Shown piece by piece: positions 1 through 5,075 of a stretch of DNA of 5,075 bases. Both the position numbers and the translations under genes were made by a program. The notes beneath the pieces are model-generated. The model saw only the letters and a list, made by a program, of their open reading frames with translations. It was not told the origin of the DNA and did no database searches. Location: positions 1 to 5,075 of the forward strand of contig CANHPI010000221.1 of assembly GCA_947462425.1 (NCBI GenBank). Reading direction: 5' to 3'. How positions within the stretch are numbered: position 1 is the stretch's first letter; every line of letters begins with the position of its first letter. The stretch comes from Bacteroidota bacterium. Lineage in GTDB: Bacteria; Bacteroidota; Bacteroidia; B-17B0; B-17BO.

Positions 1-290
1 ACTCAAACAATATGGATAATTTGAGAAAGAAATGTATTGAACAAGGTTTTCATTTAACTCACGGAGCTGCATTTCCAATTTCTGTTCCTTTAATTTTATT
101 ATTAACTACTACTCAACCTGGTGATACGGTTTTAGACATCTACTCTGGTACTGCAACAACAGGTGAAGCGGCGGCAATGACGGGTAGAAAATACATCGGT
201 TATGAAATTAAACCTGAATTCATTATGGCTTCAGAAGTCCGCCTAGCGGAGTACTTGAACAACGATGGTTCAAATCTGATAGCCGCGTAA
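1..290 (+). CDS. DNA methyltransferase (N4-cytosine/N6-adenine, beta-class), C-terminal part
   Basis: This is the C-terminal end of an S-adenosylmethionine-dependent amino DNA methyltransferase; the frame is open through the 5' edge of the window, so the gene starts upstream. Counting from the Met at position 12, an HGAAFP segment (residues 17-22) matches the HxAxFP motif that precedes the cofactor site. It is followed by PGDTVLDIYSGTATTG (36-51), equivalent to the usual PGDxVLDPFxGSGTT motif I, then GRKYIGYE (58-65), whose acidic Glu65 typically contacts the cofactor ribose. Having motif I near the C-terminus is the beta-class order, so the catalytic (D/N/S)PP(Y/F/W) motif should lie upstream, outside the window. 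Motif I is somewhat divergent: Ile-Tyr replaces Pro-Phe and Thr-Ala replaces Gly-Ser. The Met at 12 is very unlikely to be the true start because the fragment would lack catalysis. Its neighbours are recombination genes, so it may be mobile-element cargo or part of a restriction-modification system. Target sequence and methylated base cannot be told from this part. Confidence 0.88.
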   Translation, partial: SNNMDNLRKKCIEQGFHLTHGAAFPISVPLILLLTTTQPGDTVLDIYSGTATTGEAAAMTGRKYIGYEIKPEFIMASEVRLAEYLNNDGSNLIAA

Positions 291-303
291 TCAATTTTAA
301 TTG

Positions 304-332
304 CAGGGGATTGAAGACATATCAATCCCCTG
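304..332 (+). terminator. Perfect 11-bp hairpin after the methyltransferase gene
   Basis: The arm caggggattga (304-314) is exactly complementary to tcaatcccctg (322-332), with a 7-nt loop. It starts 13 bases after the methyltransferase stop and is followed by tttataaaaaa. The GC-rich base of the stem and its position fit an intrinsic terminator for the upstream gene. The T-tract is short and broken by A, so termination may be partial. Confidence 0.6.
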
Positions 333-427
333 TTTATAAAAAATATAGCGAGACAAAGCGCTTTAAAAAACCCGTTAAAAGCAGGACGTAACACTGCTCA
401 GTTTAATTATAAAAAATAAATTGAGTT
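333..427 (+). promoter_or_regulatory. Leader of the helix-turn-helix gene, with a 10-bp palindrome
   Basis: This non-coding leader separates the terminator hairpin from the helix-turn-helix gene, so a promoter for that gene is expected here. It contains the perfect palindrome aaagcgcttt (355-364) and a weaker 5-bp inverted repeat agcag/ctgct (380-384 and 394-398). I see no convincing Bacteroidota promoter pair (TTTG and TAnnTTTG), and the start codon has only an A/T-rich leader with no Shine-Dalgarno match. The palindrome could be an operator, but that is inference. Confidence 0.3.
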
Positions 428-658
428 ATGAATCACGTTTATCTAACATCAAAAGAAGCAAGTGAAATGTTAAGAATGTCAACAAGTAAATTGTATAAAA
501 TGACAATGCAAAAAACTATACCACATTATAAATGTGGGGGTAAAGTTTTGTTTAAAGTAAATGAGTTGATGGATTTTGTAGAAAGAGGTATTAGTACAAT
601 GGGTACAGAAAGCATTGATAGGTTTGACCTAATTAGTCCATTTTCTGAATGCGCTTAA
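428..658 (+). CDS. Excisionase-family / MerR-like helix-turn-helix DNA-binding protein
   Basis: A 76-residue protein, nearly all of it one winged helix-turn-helix domain of the excisionase type (HTH_17). The pattern YLTSKEASEMLRMSTSKLYKM (residues 5-25) gives the first helix and the recognition helix. IPHYKCGGKVLFKVNELMDF (31-50) gives the wing strand and closing helix, matching the family scheme 'LT..EaA..L..s...ly......IP..k.g....f...eL..f'. The rest, about 25 residues, is a tail I do not recognise. The start is fixed by an in-frame TGA at 422-424, immediately before GTT and ATG. It lies 99 bp upstream of the integrase in the same direction, the usual arrangement for a recombination directionality factor or a regulator of the integrase. 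Whether it acts as a true excisionase (bending DNA at the att site) or only as a transcription regulator cannot be decided from sequence. An inverted repeat lies inside the gene at 521-537. Confidence 0.82.
   Translation: MNHVYLTSKEASEMLRMSTSKLYKMTMQKTIPHYKCGGKVLFKVNELMDFVERGISTMGTESIDRFDLISPFSECA
521..537. repeat. Perfect 7-bp inverted repeat inside the HTH gene
   Basis: The arms ccacatt (521-527) and aatgtgg (531-537) are exact reverse complements around a 3-base centre. The left arm plus the next base contains CACATTA, the same heptamer found in the repeats before and within the integrase gene. It could be a protein-binding site or an RNA hairpin, or simply a coincidence of coding sequence. 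Confidence 0.35.
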
Positions 659-705
659 ATTTTATCAGAAATAAATGAATTGATTTCATCTGTTAAATAA
701 ATGCG

Positions 706-738
706 CTCATATTAGCCTCACATTAACCTCACATTAAC
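706..738 (+). repeat. Three tandem 11-bp direct repeats upstream of the integrase
   Basis: Three adjacent units are ctcatattagc (706-716), ctcacattaac (717-727) and ctcacattaac (728-738). The last two are identical and the first differs at two bases. The array ends 19 bases before the integrase ATG. A related copy, ctcacattaga, lies at 773-783 inside the integrase coding sequence, 45 bp from the third unit. The 11-bp period places each unit on about the same face of the helix. Short direct repeats beside an integrase gene resemble arm-type sites bound by the integrase N-terminal domain, or operator sites for the neighbouring helix-turn-helix protein. Which role applies is inference. Confidence 0.6.
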
Positions 739-757
739 CAATAAAATAACCAGTACA

Positions 758-1975
758 ATGGCAACTATAAAACTCACATTAGATAAAAGAACCCAGAATA
801 AAGATAAGACCTTCCCTCTCCGTCTTTATGTATATGCTAATTGCAAAGTATATTTCATTAATCTCAATGCAAATCTTTCAGAGAAAGAGTATAAAGAGAT
901 ATTTGAAAAAACTCCCACAGGCAAAAGACTTGAGTATAGAAGAAGTTTTGAAGTATTTGTCAATAAGGCAATAGATATTCATAAAAATATGAATGAGTTT
1001 GACCTAAACGAATTCAAGAAATTACTATTTGCAAAACCTGAAAAAAAGGAAATAGTAACCACCTCACTTGCAATTCTTTTTGAGAATTACAAAAATGCTA
1101 GACGTGCAAAATTAGCACTGAAAACATTGGAGATGTATAATACCACTCTTAATTGTATTTTGAGATTTAAGTCTGATGCCAAATTAGAGGATGTAACCAT
1201 TCAGTTTTTAGAGGACTTTGAAATATGGTATAATAATGCCCATATTACAAAATCAAATTCATCTGTAGGGATACATTTAAGGAGCCTGCGTGCTGTAATT
1301 AATAAGGTTAAGGATGATGAAGGACTACCTATTGGTTATAAATATCCATTCGGGAAAGGGAAGTTTTCAATTAAAAATATCGTTAAACCAAAACAGACGT
1401 TCACTGAAAACGAAATAAAAACAATAATTAAATTAGACCAGTTCAAATCATCTGAAGAAATGAAGGCAAGAGATTTATGGCTAATGCAGTATTATTGCAA
1501 TGGTGTAAATCTAAATGACCTTATTCGTTTACGTTGGGATAGTATTGTGGGGAACTGCTTTGTTATTCAAAGACAAAAGACAAAAAACACTAACTCTTCT
1601 CGTCCTGTTTTTATACGAATACCACTTGTGGATAATCTTAAAGTGTTAATTGAAAAAGTTGGTAATAAGAATAGTCCATATGTATTGGGGTTTCTTAAGG
1701 AACAAATGAGTGAATATCAAATACTAGAAAAAAAACGTAGAGTGGCAAAAATGATGAATGCCAATTTGAAAGAAATAGGTAAAAGACTGAATTTGTCTAT
1801 TGAACTTTTATCTGAAACATCAAGAGACGCATATGCAACTACCTTAAAAAAGAATGGAAGGTCTATAGAGGAGATTGCAGAAATGTTGGGTCATTCAAGT
1901 ATAACCTGTACCAGAAACTATCTTGCCCAATTTGAAGAAAATCAAATTCATTCAATAAACCAGGGGTTATTTTAA
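758..1975 (+). CDS. Tyrosine recombinase / site-specific integrase, Bacteroidota type
   Basis: A 405-residue phage-type integrase expected to catalyse strand exchange between an element's att site and the chromosome. Residues 1 to about 90 form the N-terminal arm-binding-like region. About 100-205 is the SAM-like core-binding domain, followed by the catalytic domain from about 212. Visible catalytic residues are Lys274 (RQKTK, beta-hairpin Lys), Arg356 (second Arg), His379 (in LGHSS) and the nucleophile Tyr388, nine residues after the His as usual. The first catalytic Arg is replaced by Asn251 (GVNLNDLIRLRW against the classic GLRxSELxxLRW), and the box II His by Glu353. Loss of the first Arg is established for Bacteroidota integrases such as IntDOT, so this does not by itself mean inactivity. 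Length and domain order look complete. No other ATG lies between the in-frame TAG at 713-715 and the chosen start. The gene follows the helix-turn-helix gene and 11-bp repeats, which suggests local control. Confidence 0.92.
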   Translation: MATIKLTLDKRTQNKDKTFPLRLYVYANCKVYFINLNANLSEKEYKEIFEKTPTGKRLEYRRSFEVFVNKAIDIHKNMNEFDLNEFKKLLFAKPEKKEIVTTSLAILFENYKNARRAKLALKTLEMYNTTLNCILRFKSDAKLEDVTIQFLEDFEIWYNNAHITKSNSSVGIHLRSLRAVINKVKDDEGLPIGYKYPFGKGKFSIKNIVKPKQTFTENEIKTIIKLDQFKSSEEMKARDLWLMQYYCNGVNLNDLIRLRWDSIVGNCFVIQRQKTKNTNSSRPVFIRIPLVDNLKVLIEKVGNKNSPYVLGFLKEQMSEYQILEKKRRVAKMMNANLKEIGKRLNLSIELLSETSRDAYATTLKKNGRSIEEIAEMLGHSSITCTRNYLAQFEENQIHSINQGLF

Positions 1976-2004
1976 CATTATCTTTATTAAATAAATTAAA
2001 GGAT

Positions 2005-2043
2005 TTGAATGAGCAGTAAAAACTCAATTCAAGTACTTTTTTT
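2005..2043 (+). terminator. Putative intrinsic terminator of the integrase transcript
   Basis: The arm ttgaatgag (2005-2013) pairs with ctcaattcaa (2023-2032) as a 9-bp stem with one bulged A (2026) and a 9-base loop. After gtac comes a run of seven T (2037-2043). Location 30 bases past the integrase stop fits a rho-independent terminator. The stem is AT-rich and bulged, so strength is uncertain. Confidence 0.5.
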
Positions 2044-2138
2044 GGGTATTGCAGTAAACCTTGCATAGGATTGGGTTTTTGTCGGGGGACTTAGTTATAT
2101 TTGGAGGTAGGTGGCAGATGTGGAATTGTATGTTAGGC
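2044..2138. other. G-rich, C-poor non-coding block, possible element end
   Basis: This stretch lies between the integrase terminator and the leader of the next gene. It contains repeated G runs on the + strand (GGG, GG, GGG, GGGGG, GG, GG, GG) and very few C. By hand, about 29 G and 6 C occur in the last ~79 bases, in contrast with the AT-rich surroundings. No reading frame of useful length is present and no C-rich partner for a long hairpin was seen. It ends with GTTAGGC (2132-2138), which fits the GTTRRRY core of integron attC sites, but I found no matching RYYYAAC core upstream. It may be the outer end or attachment region of the mobile element, or a degraded remnant; its function is unknown. 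Confidence 0.35.
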
Positions 2139-2223
2139 ATAAAGACATTAAAATTGCTAATTGACTAAACACCAATTTGACAAAAATCTACCATTAAATG
2201 TTTCAAATTTTATAAAGAAAAAA
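2139..2223 (+). promoter_or_regulatory. AT-rich leader of the secreted-protein gene
   Basis: Composition returns to AT-rich here, and an A-rich tract (aaagaaaaaa) directly precedes the ATG at 2224, as is common for Bacteroidota translation starts. A TTGACA match at 2177-2182 (containing TTTG at 2176-2179) might be an upstream promoter element. However, no good -10 or TAnnTTTG element sits at the right distance, so the promoter is expected here but not located. Confidence 0.3.
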
Positions 2224-5075
2224 ATGATAAAAAAAGTTTTAATAACGGCATTTCTAATATTTTCATTAAGTCACAGTACATATTCTCAATATTTTTATGT
2301 GCCAAATTTAACAGCGGGTGAAAATCCTTCAGGTTTAAATAAGGACATTGAACAAATTACAGCAACTGGTTGGACAACAATTGCAACTACAAATTCAAAT
2401 CCAGCATGGTCTACGATAGTTAATCTGCCAACAAATTTTTCATTTTTGTTTAATGGAACATCTGTTTCTTCATACAAAGTAGCAACTTCTGGAGTGCTTA
2501 CTTTTACAACATCTGCAAGTTTGATTCCAGCATCAAACAATACAGCTATACCTAGTACATCCATTCCGAATAATTCCATATTGGTCTGGGGTTTAGAGGC
2601 ATCAGGAGCTAATGATGTGATTAGATACAAGACATTTGGCATTGCGCCAAATCGTCAACATTGGATTCAATTTGCTTCTTATTCTGCTCCTGGCTCATCA
2701 GGGACAAACTGGACTTATTGGGGTATTGTATTAGAAGAAACTACAAATAAAATTTACATTGTGGACCAAAGAACTTATTTGACTCCATTAACATTAACAC
2801 TAGGCGTTCAAATCAATAGTTCTACGGCCTACCAAATTACAGGTGCACCTAATACACCCTCGGTGGTAAACAATGGTAGTATAAAAGATACATATGACGA
2901 TAACGCGTATTATGAATTTATACAAGGGATTAGACCAGTGAAAGATGCATCTTTGATAGGAATCAATATCAGTAAATCGGGGCTTATTTCATCTACTGAC
3001 ACTTTAAAATATACATTAAAAAACATTGGAAGTGATACAATAAAAAACGTACTAATTAAGTATAAAGTAAATAATAGTATTTATACCGATACTGTTAAAA
3101 ATATTTCAATTCCTACTAATTCTATTAAACAATTAAACCATAAAAGAATTTTTATTTATCCAAATATTAAAACAATCTATGAAGTTTCAGTTTGGACAGA
3201 ATTGCTAAATGATAATAATTATTTAAATGATACATTAAAAACTAAATTGAGCTCATTAACTTTTTTACCTACAAAAAGGGTGTTAGCAGAGTCATCTAGA
3301 GAACTATGGAACCAATGGTCCCCAAGGAGTGAAGCCAGGCTGCATCAATTAAAATTAAATAATTTATCTCAAGTTTCTGCAGTTGCTATTTATGAAAACT
3401 CCTTTTATTATAATGATTTGTTTTTAAGTGGAGGTTTTCCTGAAGGACATATTGATAGAAGTCTAACAGCTCTTGACCCAAATGATTTTAATTCAGTTTT
3501 TGAAAACAATAAAAAGTCAAAAACACCAATTGAAATAAATATTTATTCAACGCCACAATTAAGTAACCCATCACTATTAAATTTAAAAATAAAAGTAAAG
3601 TCTGCAACTCAAACCTTTGGGAGATACAAAATCGGTCTATTATTTACTGAGGATAGTATATTATTAGGCCCACAGTCAAATGCTTATTCAAATGGTGTTC
3701 AAGGTGTAATGGGTGGATTTGAAACATTGCCAAATCCTGTTGTGTTAGGCACAAGAGAATATAATAATTACTTGAAAGGTATTCTAGGAACTTGGAATAA
3801 TGGTTTTTGGAGTTTACCTAATCAACTAGTTACCGATTCTATTTATGAGTATAATTACAATTCGTTTCTTCCTGGAGATTTTTTAATCTCAAATCCTAAT
3901 AAGATGCATATTGTAGCGTTTGTATTGGATTCAACAACAGGCTTAGTAATAAATTGTAATGAAATTAATTTTAATAAGCTCTCTAATAGAATAGAGAACA
4001 GTAAAGAGATTTGTAAGAATGAAATTTCTGTAAATATAAATGGAAATAAGGTTTCAAGCACGTATCAGCCAACATATAAGTGGATTTATTCATTGACAGA
4101 TTCAACCTCTAATTTTATAAGCGCACCTGGGGTTAATAACCAATCTAACTACACTTGTAATAGTATATTAATTTCAAACCCTAAATTATGGATTAGAAGA
4201 ATTGTTTTATATGGCACATCAAGTGATACATCAAATGTTTTTGAATTAAAATTCAATCAATTACCTAATATCAAATTACGTGTAAATTCTTTAAATCAAT
4301 GTTTAAATCAAAACTCATTTAATTTTGTAGATTCATCTACTGTATTAAATGGAACAATTGCAAGCCGCTTGTGGGATTTTGGAGACGGCACCACTTCTAC
4401 TCTAAAAACTCCTGTAAAAACATTTAATAAAAGTGGGAGTTATATTGTAAAACTTTTTGTGACTACTAATAAATTATGTTCTGACACTACAAGTATAATC
4501 GTTAATGTTTATTCATCTCAAAAGACCATAATAAAAGTGATGGATTCTATCCAATGTATTAATACAAATATATTCTCGTTTTATGATAGCACCCAATTAT
4601 TAGGTGGGGTCATAGCTACGAGAGCTTGGGACTTTGGAGATGGGACCACATCTACTTCTACTAATCCAATTAAGAAATACAATAGTATCGGAAACTATAA
4701 TGTTAAACTAAAAACTTTCACAAATAACGGATGTGTAGATTCTACTAAAACGCAAGTAATTGTCATTAAAAGTCCACAGACTGGTAATATTGCTGGCCCA
4801 AATACTAATATTCAGACTAACACGCAATATTTGTATAATATTAATCAGCAATTAAACCACACATATGAATGGCAGATTGAAAATGGTGCGATAATATCAG
4901 GACAAGGTACAAACGCAATTAATATTCAATGGTTAAATAATGGAGCAGGTGTTTTAAGATGTATTATAACAAGTATAAATAGTTGCACAGATACAGCTAA
5001 ACTTCAATTAAACGTAGGGCCAACAGGTATCAATGATATCAAAAACTCCAACATCAAAATTTATCCTAACCCAAC
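2224..5075 (+). CDS. Multidomain type IX-secreted protein with Omp28-related and PKD domains (3' partial)
   Basis: The frame runs open from ATG at 2224 through the window edge (950 codons plus two bases). Residues 1-21 are a signal peptide (MIKK, then a hydrophobic core; likely cleavage in TYS|Q). About 22-240 is a beta-rich N-terminal domain I cannot name. About 242-344 resembles a CARDB/Ig-like spacer (LKYTLKNIGSDTIKNV). About 350-581 matches the Omp28-related family: KRVLAES, a WNQWSPRS segment, FPEGHIDR (405-412), MGGFETLP (496-503), SLPNQ and NKMHIVAFVLDSTTGLVIN. About 582-680 resembles the Ig-like domain with an IC...YKW...WIRRIV...SDTSN pattern. Two PKD domains follow (WDFGDGTTST at 717 and 802), then a PKD-like domain with YEWQIENGAIISGQGT (881-896). 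The frame ends in GINDIKNSNIKIYPNP, the usual opening of the type IX (Por) sorting domain. The protein is probably exported by Sec, then carried across the outer membrane by the type IX system and released or anchored on the surface. PKD and Ig-like repeats usually act as spacers or in adhesion; the ligand is unknown. The Omp28-type domain lacks the CxxC pair (Asn363, Ser366). Confidence 0.87.
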   Translation, partial: MIKKVLITAFLIFSLSHSTYSQYFYVPNLTAGENPSGLNKDIEQITATGWTTIATTNSNPAWSTIVNLPTNFSFLFNGTSVSSYKVATSGVLTFTTSASLIPASNNTAIPSTSIPNNSILVWGLEASGANDVIRYKTFGIAPNRQHWIQFASYSAPGSSGTNWTYWGIVLEETTNKIYIVDQRTYLTPLTLTLGVQINSSTAYQITGAPNTPSVVNNGSIKDTYDDNAYYEFIQGIRPVKDASLIGINISKSGLISSTDTLKYTLKNIGSDTIKNVLIKYKVNNSIYTDTVKNISIPTNSIKQLNHKRIFIYPNIKTIYEVSVWTELLNDNNYLNDTLKTKLSSLTFLPTKRVLAESSRELWNQWSPRSEARLHQLKLNNLSQVSAVAIYENSFYYNDLFLSGGFPEGHIDRSLTALDPNDFNSVFENNKKSKTPIEINIYSTPQLSNPSLLNLKIKVKSATQTFGRYKIGLLFTEDSILLGPQSNAYSNGVQGVMGGFETLPNPVVLGTREYNNYLKGILGTWNNGFWSLPNQLVTDSIYEYNYNSFLPGDFLISNPNKMHIVAFVLDSTTGLVINCNEINFNKLSNRIENSKEICKNEISVNINGNKVSSTYQPTYKWIYSLTDSTSNFISAPGVNNQSNYTCNSILISNPKLWIRRIVLYGTSSDTSNVFELKFNQLPNIKLRVNSLNQCLNQNSFNFVDSSTVLNGTIASRLWDFGDGTTSTLKTPVKTFNKSGSYIVKLFVTTNKLCSDTTSIIVNVYSSQKTIIKVMDSIQCINTNIFSFYDSTQLLGGVIATRAWDFGDGTTSTSTNPIKKYNSIGNYNVKLKTFTNNGCVDSTKTQVIVIKSPQTGNIAGPNTNIQTNTQYLYNINQQLNHTYEWQIENGAIISGQGTNAINIQWLNNGAGVLRCIITSINSCTDTAKLQLNVGPTGINDIKNSNIKIYPNP
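4270..4779 (+). repeat. Two tandem PKD-domain repeats, 255-bp period
   Basis: Two modules of 85 codons follow each other inside the secreted-protein gene. Both run: a Cys near the start (Cys693, Cys778), F.DS, R.WDFGDGTTST, P.K..N..G.Y.VKL, TN..C.D.T, V.V. The ten residues WDFGDGTTST are identical, yet their 30 bases differ at four positions, all synonymous third-base changes. That indicates an old duplication kept under protein-level selection rather than a recent copy. Module edges are approximate. Confidence 0.8.

Noticed and set aside
200..394. Minus-strand reading frame of 64 codons
   Set aside because: It overlaps the methyltransferase end and runs through the perfect terminator hairpin; its protein has no recognisable motif.
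648..707. Direct repeat aatgcgct at 648-655 and 700-707 as an att core
   Set aside because: Eight bases 52 bp apart, the first overlapping the end of the HTH gene, is too weak for an attachment site.
1983..1995. tttatt-a-aataaa inverted repeat after the integrase
   Set aside because: It is made only of A and T with a one-base centre, so it is expected by chance in such AT-rich sequence and is a poor terminator compared with 2005-2043.
1863..2066. Minus-strand reading frame of 67 codons
   Set aside because: It overlaps the conserved C-terminal catalytic end of the integrase and the terminator, and its translation resembles nothing I know.
2132..2138. GTTAGGC as a complete integron attC site
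   Set aside because: Only one core was found. There is no RYYYAAC partner at a suitable distance and no imperfect hairpin arms, so an attC annotation is not supported.
2120..2164. Short GTG-started frame (about 14 codons) in the G-rich block
   Set aside because: It is too short, has an in-frame stop just upstream, no ribosome binding site and no similarity I recognise.
2177..2216. TTGACA with TATAAA as a promoter for the secreted-protein gene
   Set aside because: The spacing between the boxes is about 28 bp, far too long, and Bacteroidota use a different primary sigma consensus.
2295..2642. Minus-strand reading frame of 115 codons
   Set aside because: It lies wholly inside the secreted-protein gene, whose signal peptide and domain order show the + strand is the coding one.
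3855..4061. Minus-strand reading frame of 68 codons with a hydrophobic stretch
   Set aside because: It is antisense to the Omp28-like and Ig-like parts of the secreted protein. The hydrophobicity comes from antisense reading of codons rich in A and T.

Overview
The window comes from an AT-rich member of the Bacteroidota. Three things support this. The integrase is of the type common in that phylum and lacks the first catalytic arginine. Start codons are preceded by A-rich leaders rather than clear Shine-Dalgarno sites. A long secreted protein runs into what looks like the start of a type IX secretion (Por) C-terminal sorting domain at the window edge. I cannot name a genus.

Layout, all genes on the + strand. 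Positions 1-290 hold the C-terminal end of a beta-class amino DNA methyltransferase, followed by a perfect 11-bp hairpin at 304-332 that probably ends its transcript. Positions 428-658 encode a 76-aa excisionase/MerR-like helix-turn-helix protein, and 758-1975 a 405-aa tyrosine recombinase. Between them, three 11-bp direct repeats (706-738) lie just ahead of the integrase start, with a further copy inside its first codons. A bulged hairpin followed by seven T (2005-2043) probably terminates the integrase transcript. Positions 2044-2223 are non-coding; the first part (2044-2138) is strikingly G-rich and C-poor on the + strand and may be the outer end of the element.

From 2224 to the window edge a single uninterrupted reading frame (950 codons and still open) encodes a multidomain secreted protein. 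In order it has a signal peptide, an N-terminal beta-rich domain, a CARDB/Ig-like spacer, an Omp28-related thioredoxin-fold domain, an Ig-like domain, two tandem PKD domains, a third PKD-like domain, and the beginning of the type IX sorting signal. This is probably a resident host gene next to the element.

Taken together, methyltransferase, helix-turn-helix protein and integrase look like the integrase end of a mobile island (a genomic island, ICE or prophage remnant) lying against an ordinary chromosomal surface-protein gene. The parts most worth a second look are the repeats around the integrase start, the skewed block at 2044-2138, and the Omp28-type domain, which has lost both cysteines of its expected CxxC motif. 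I did not find clear evidence of an entirely new system.
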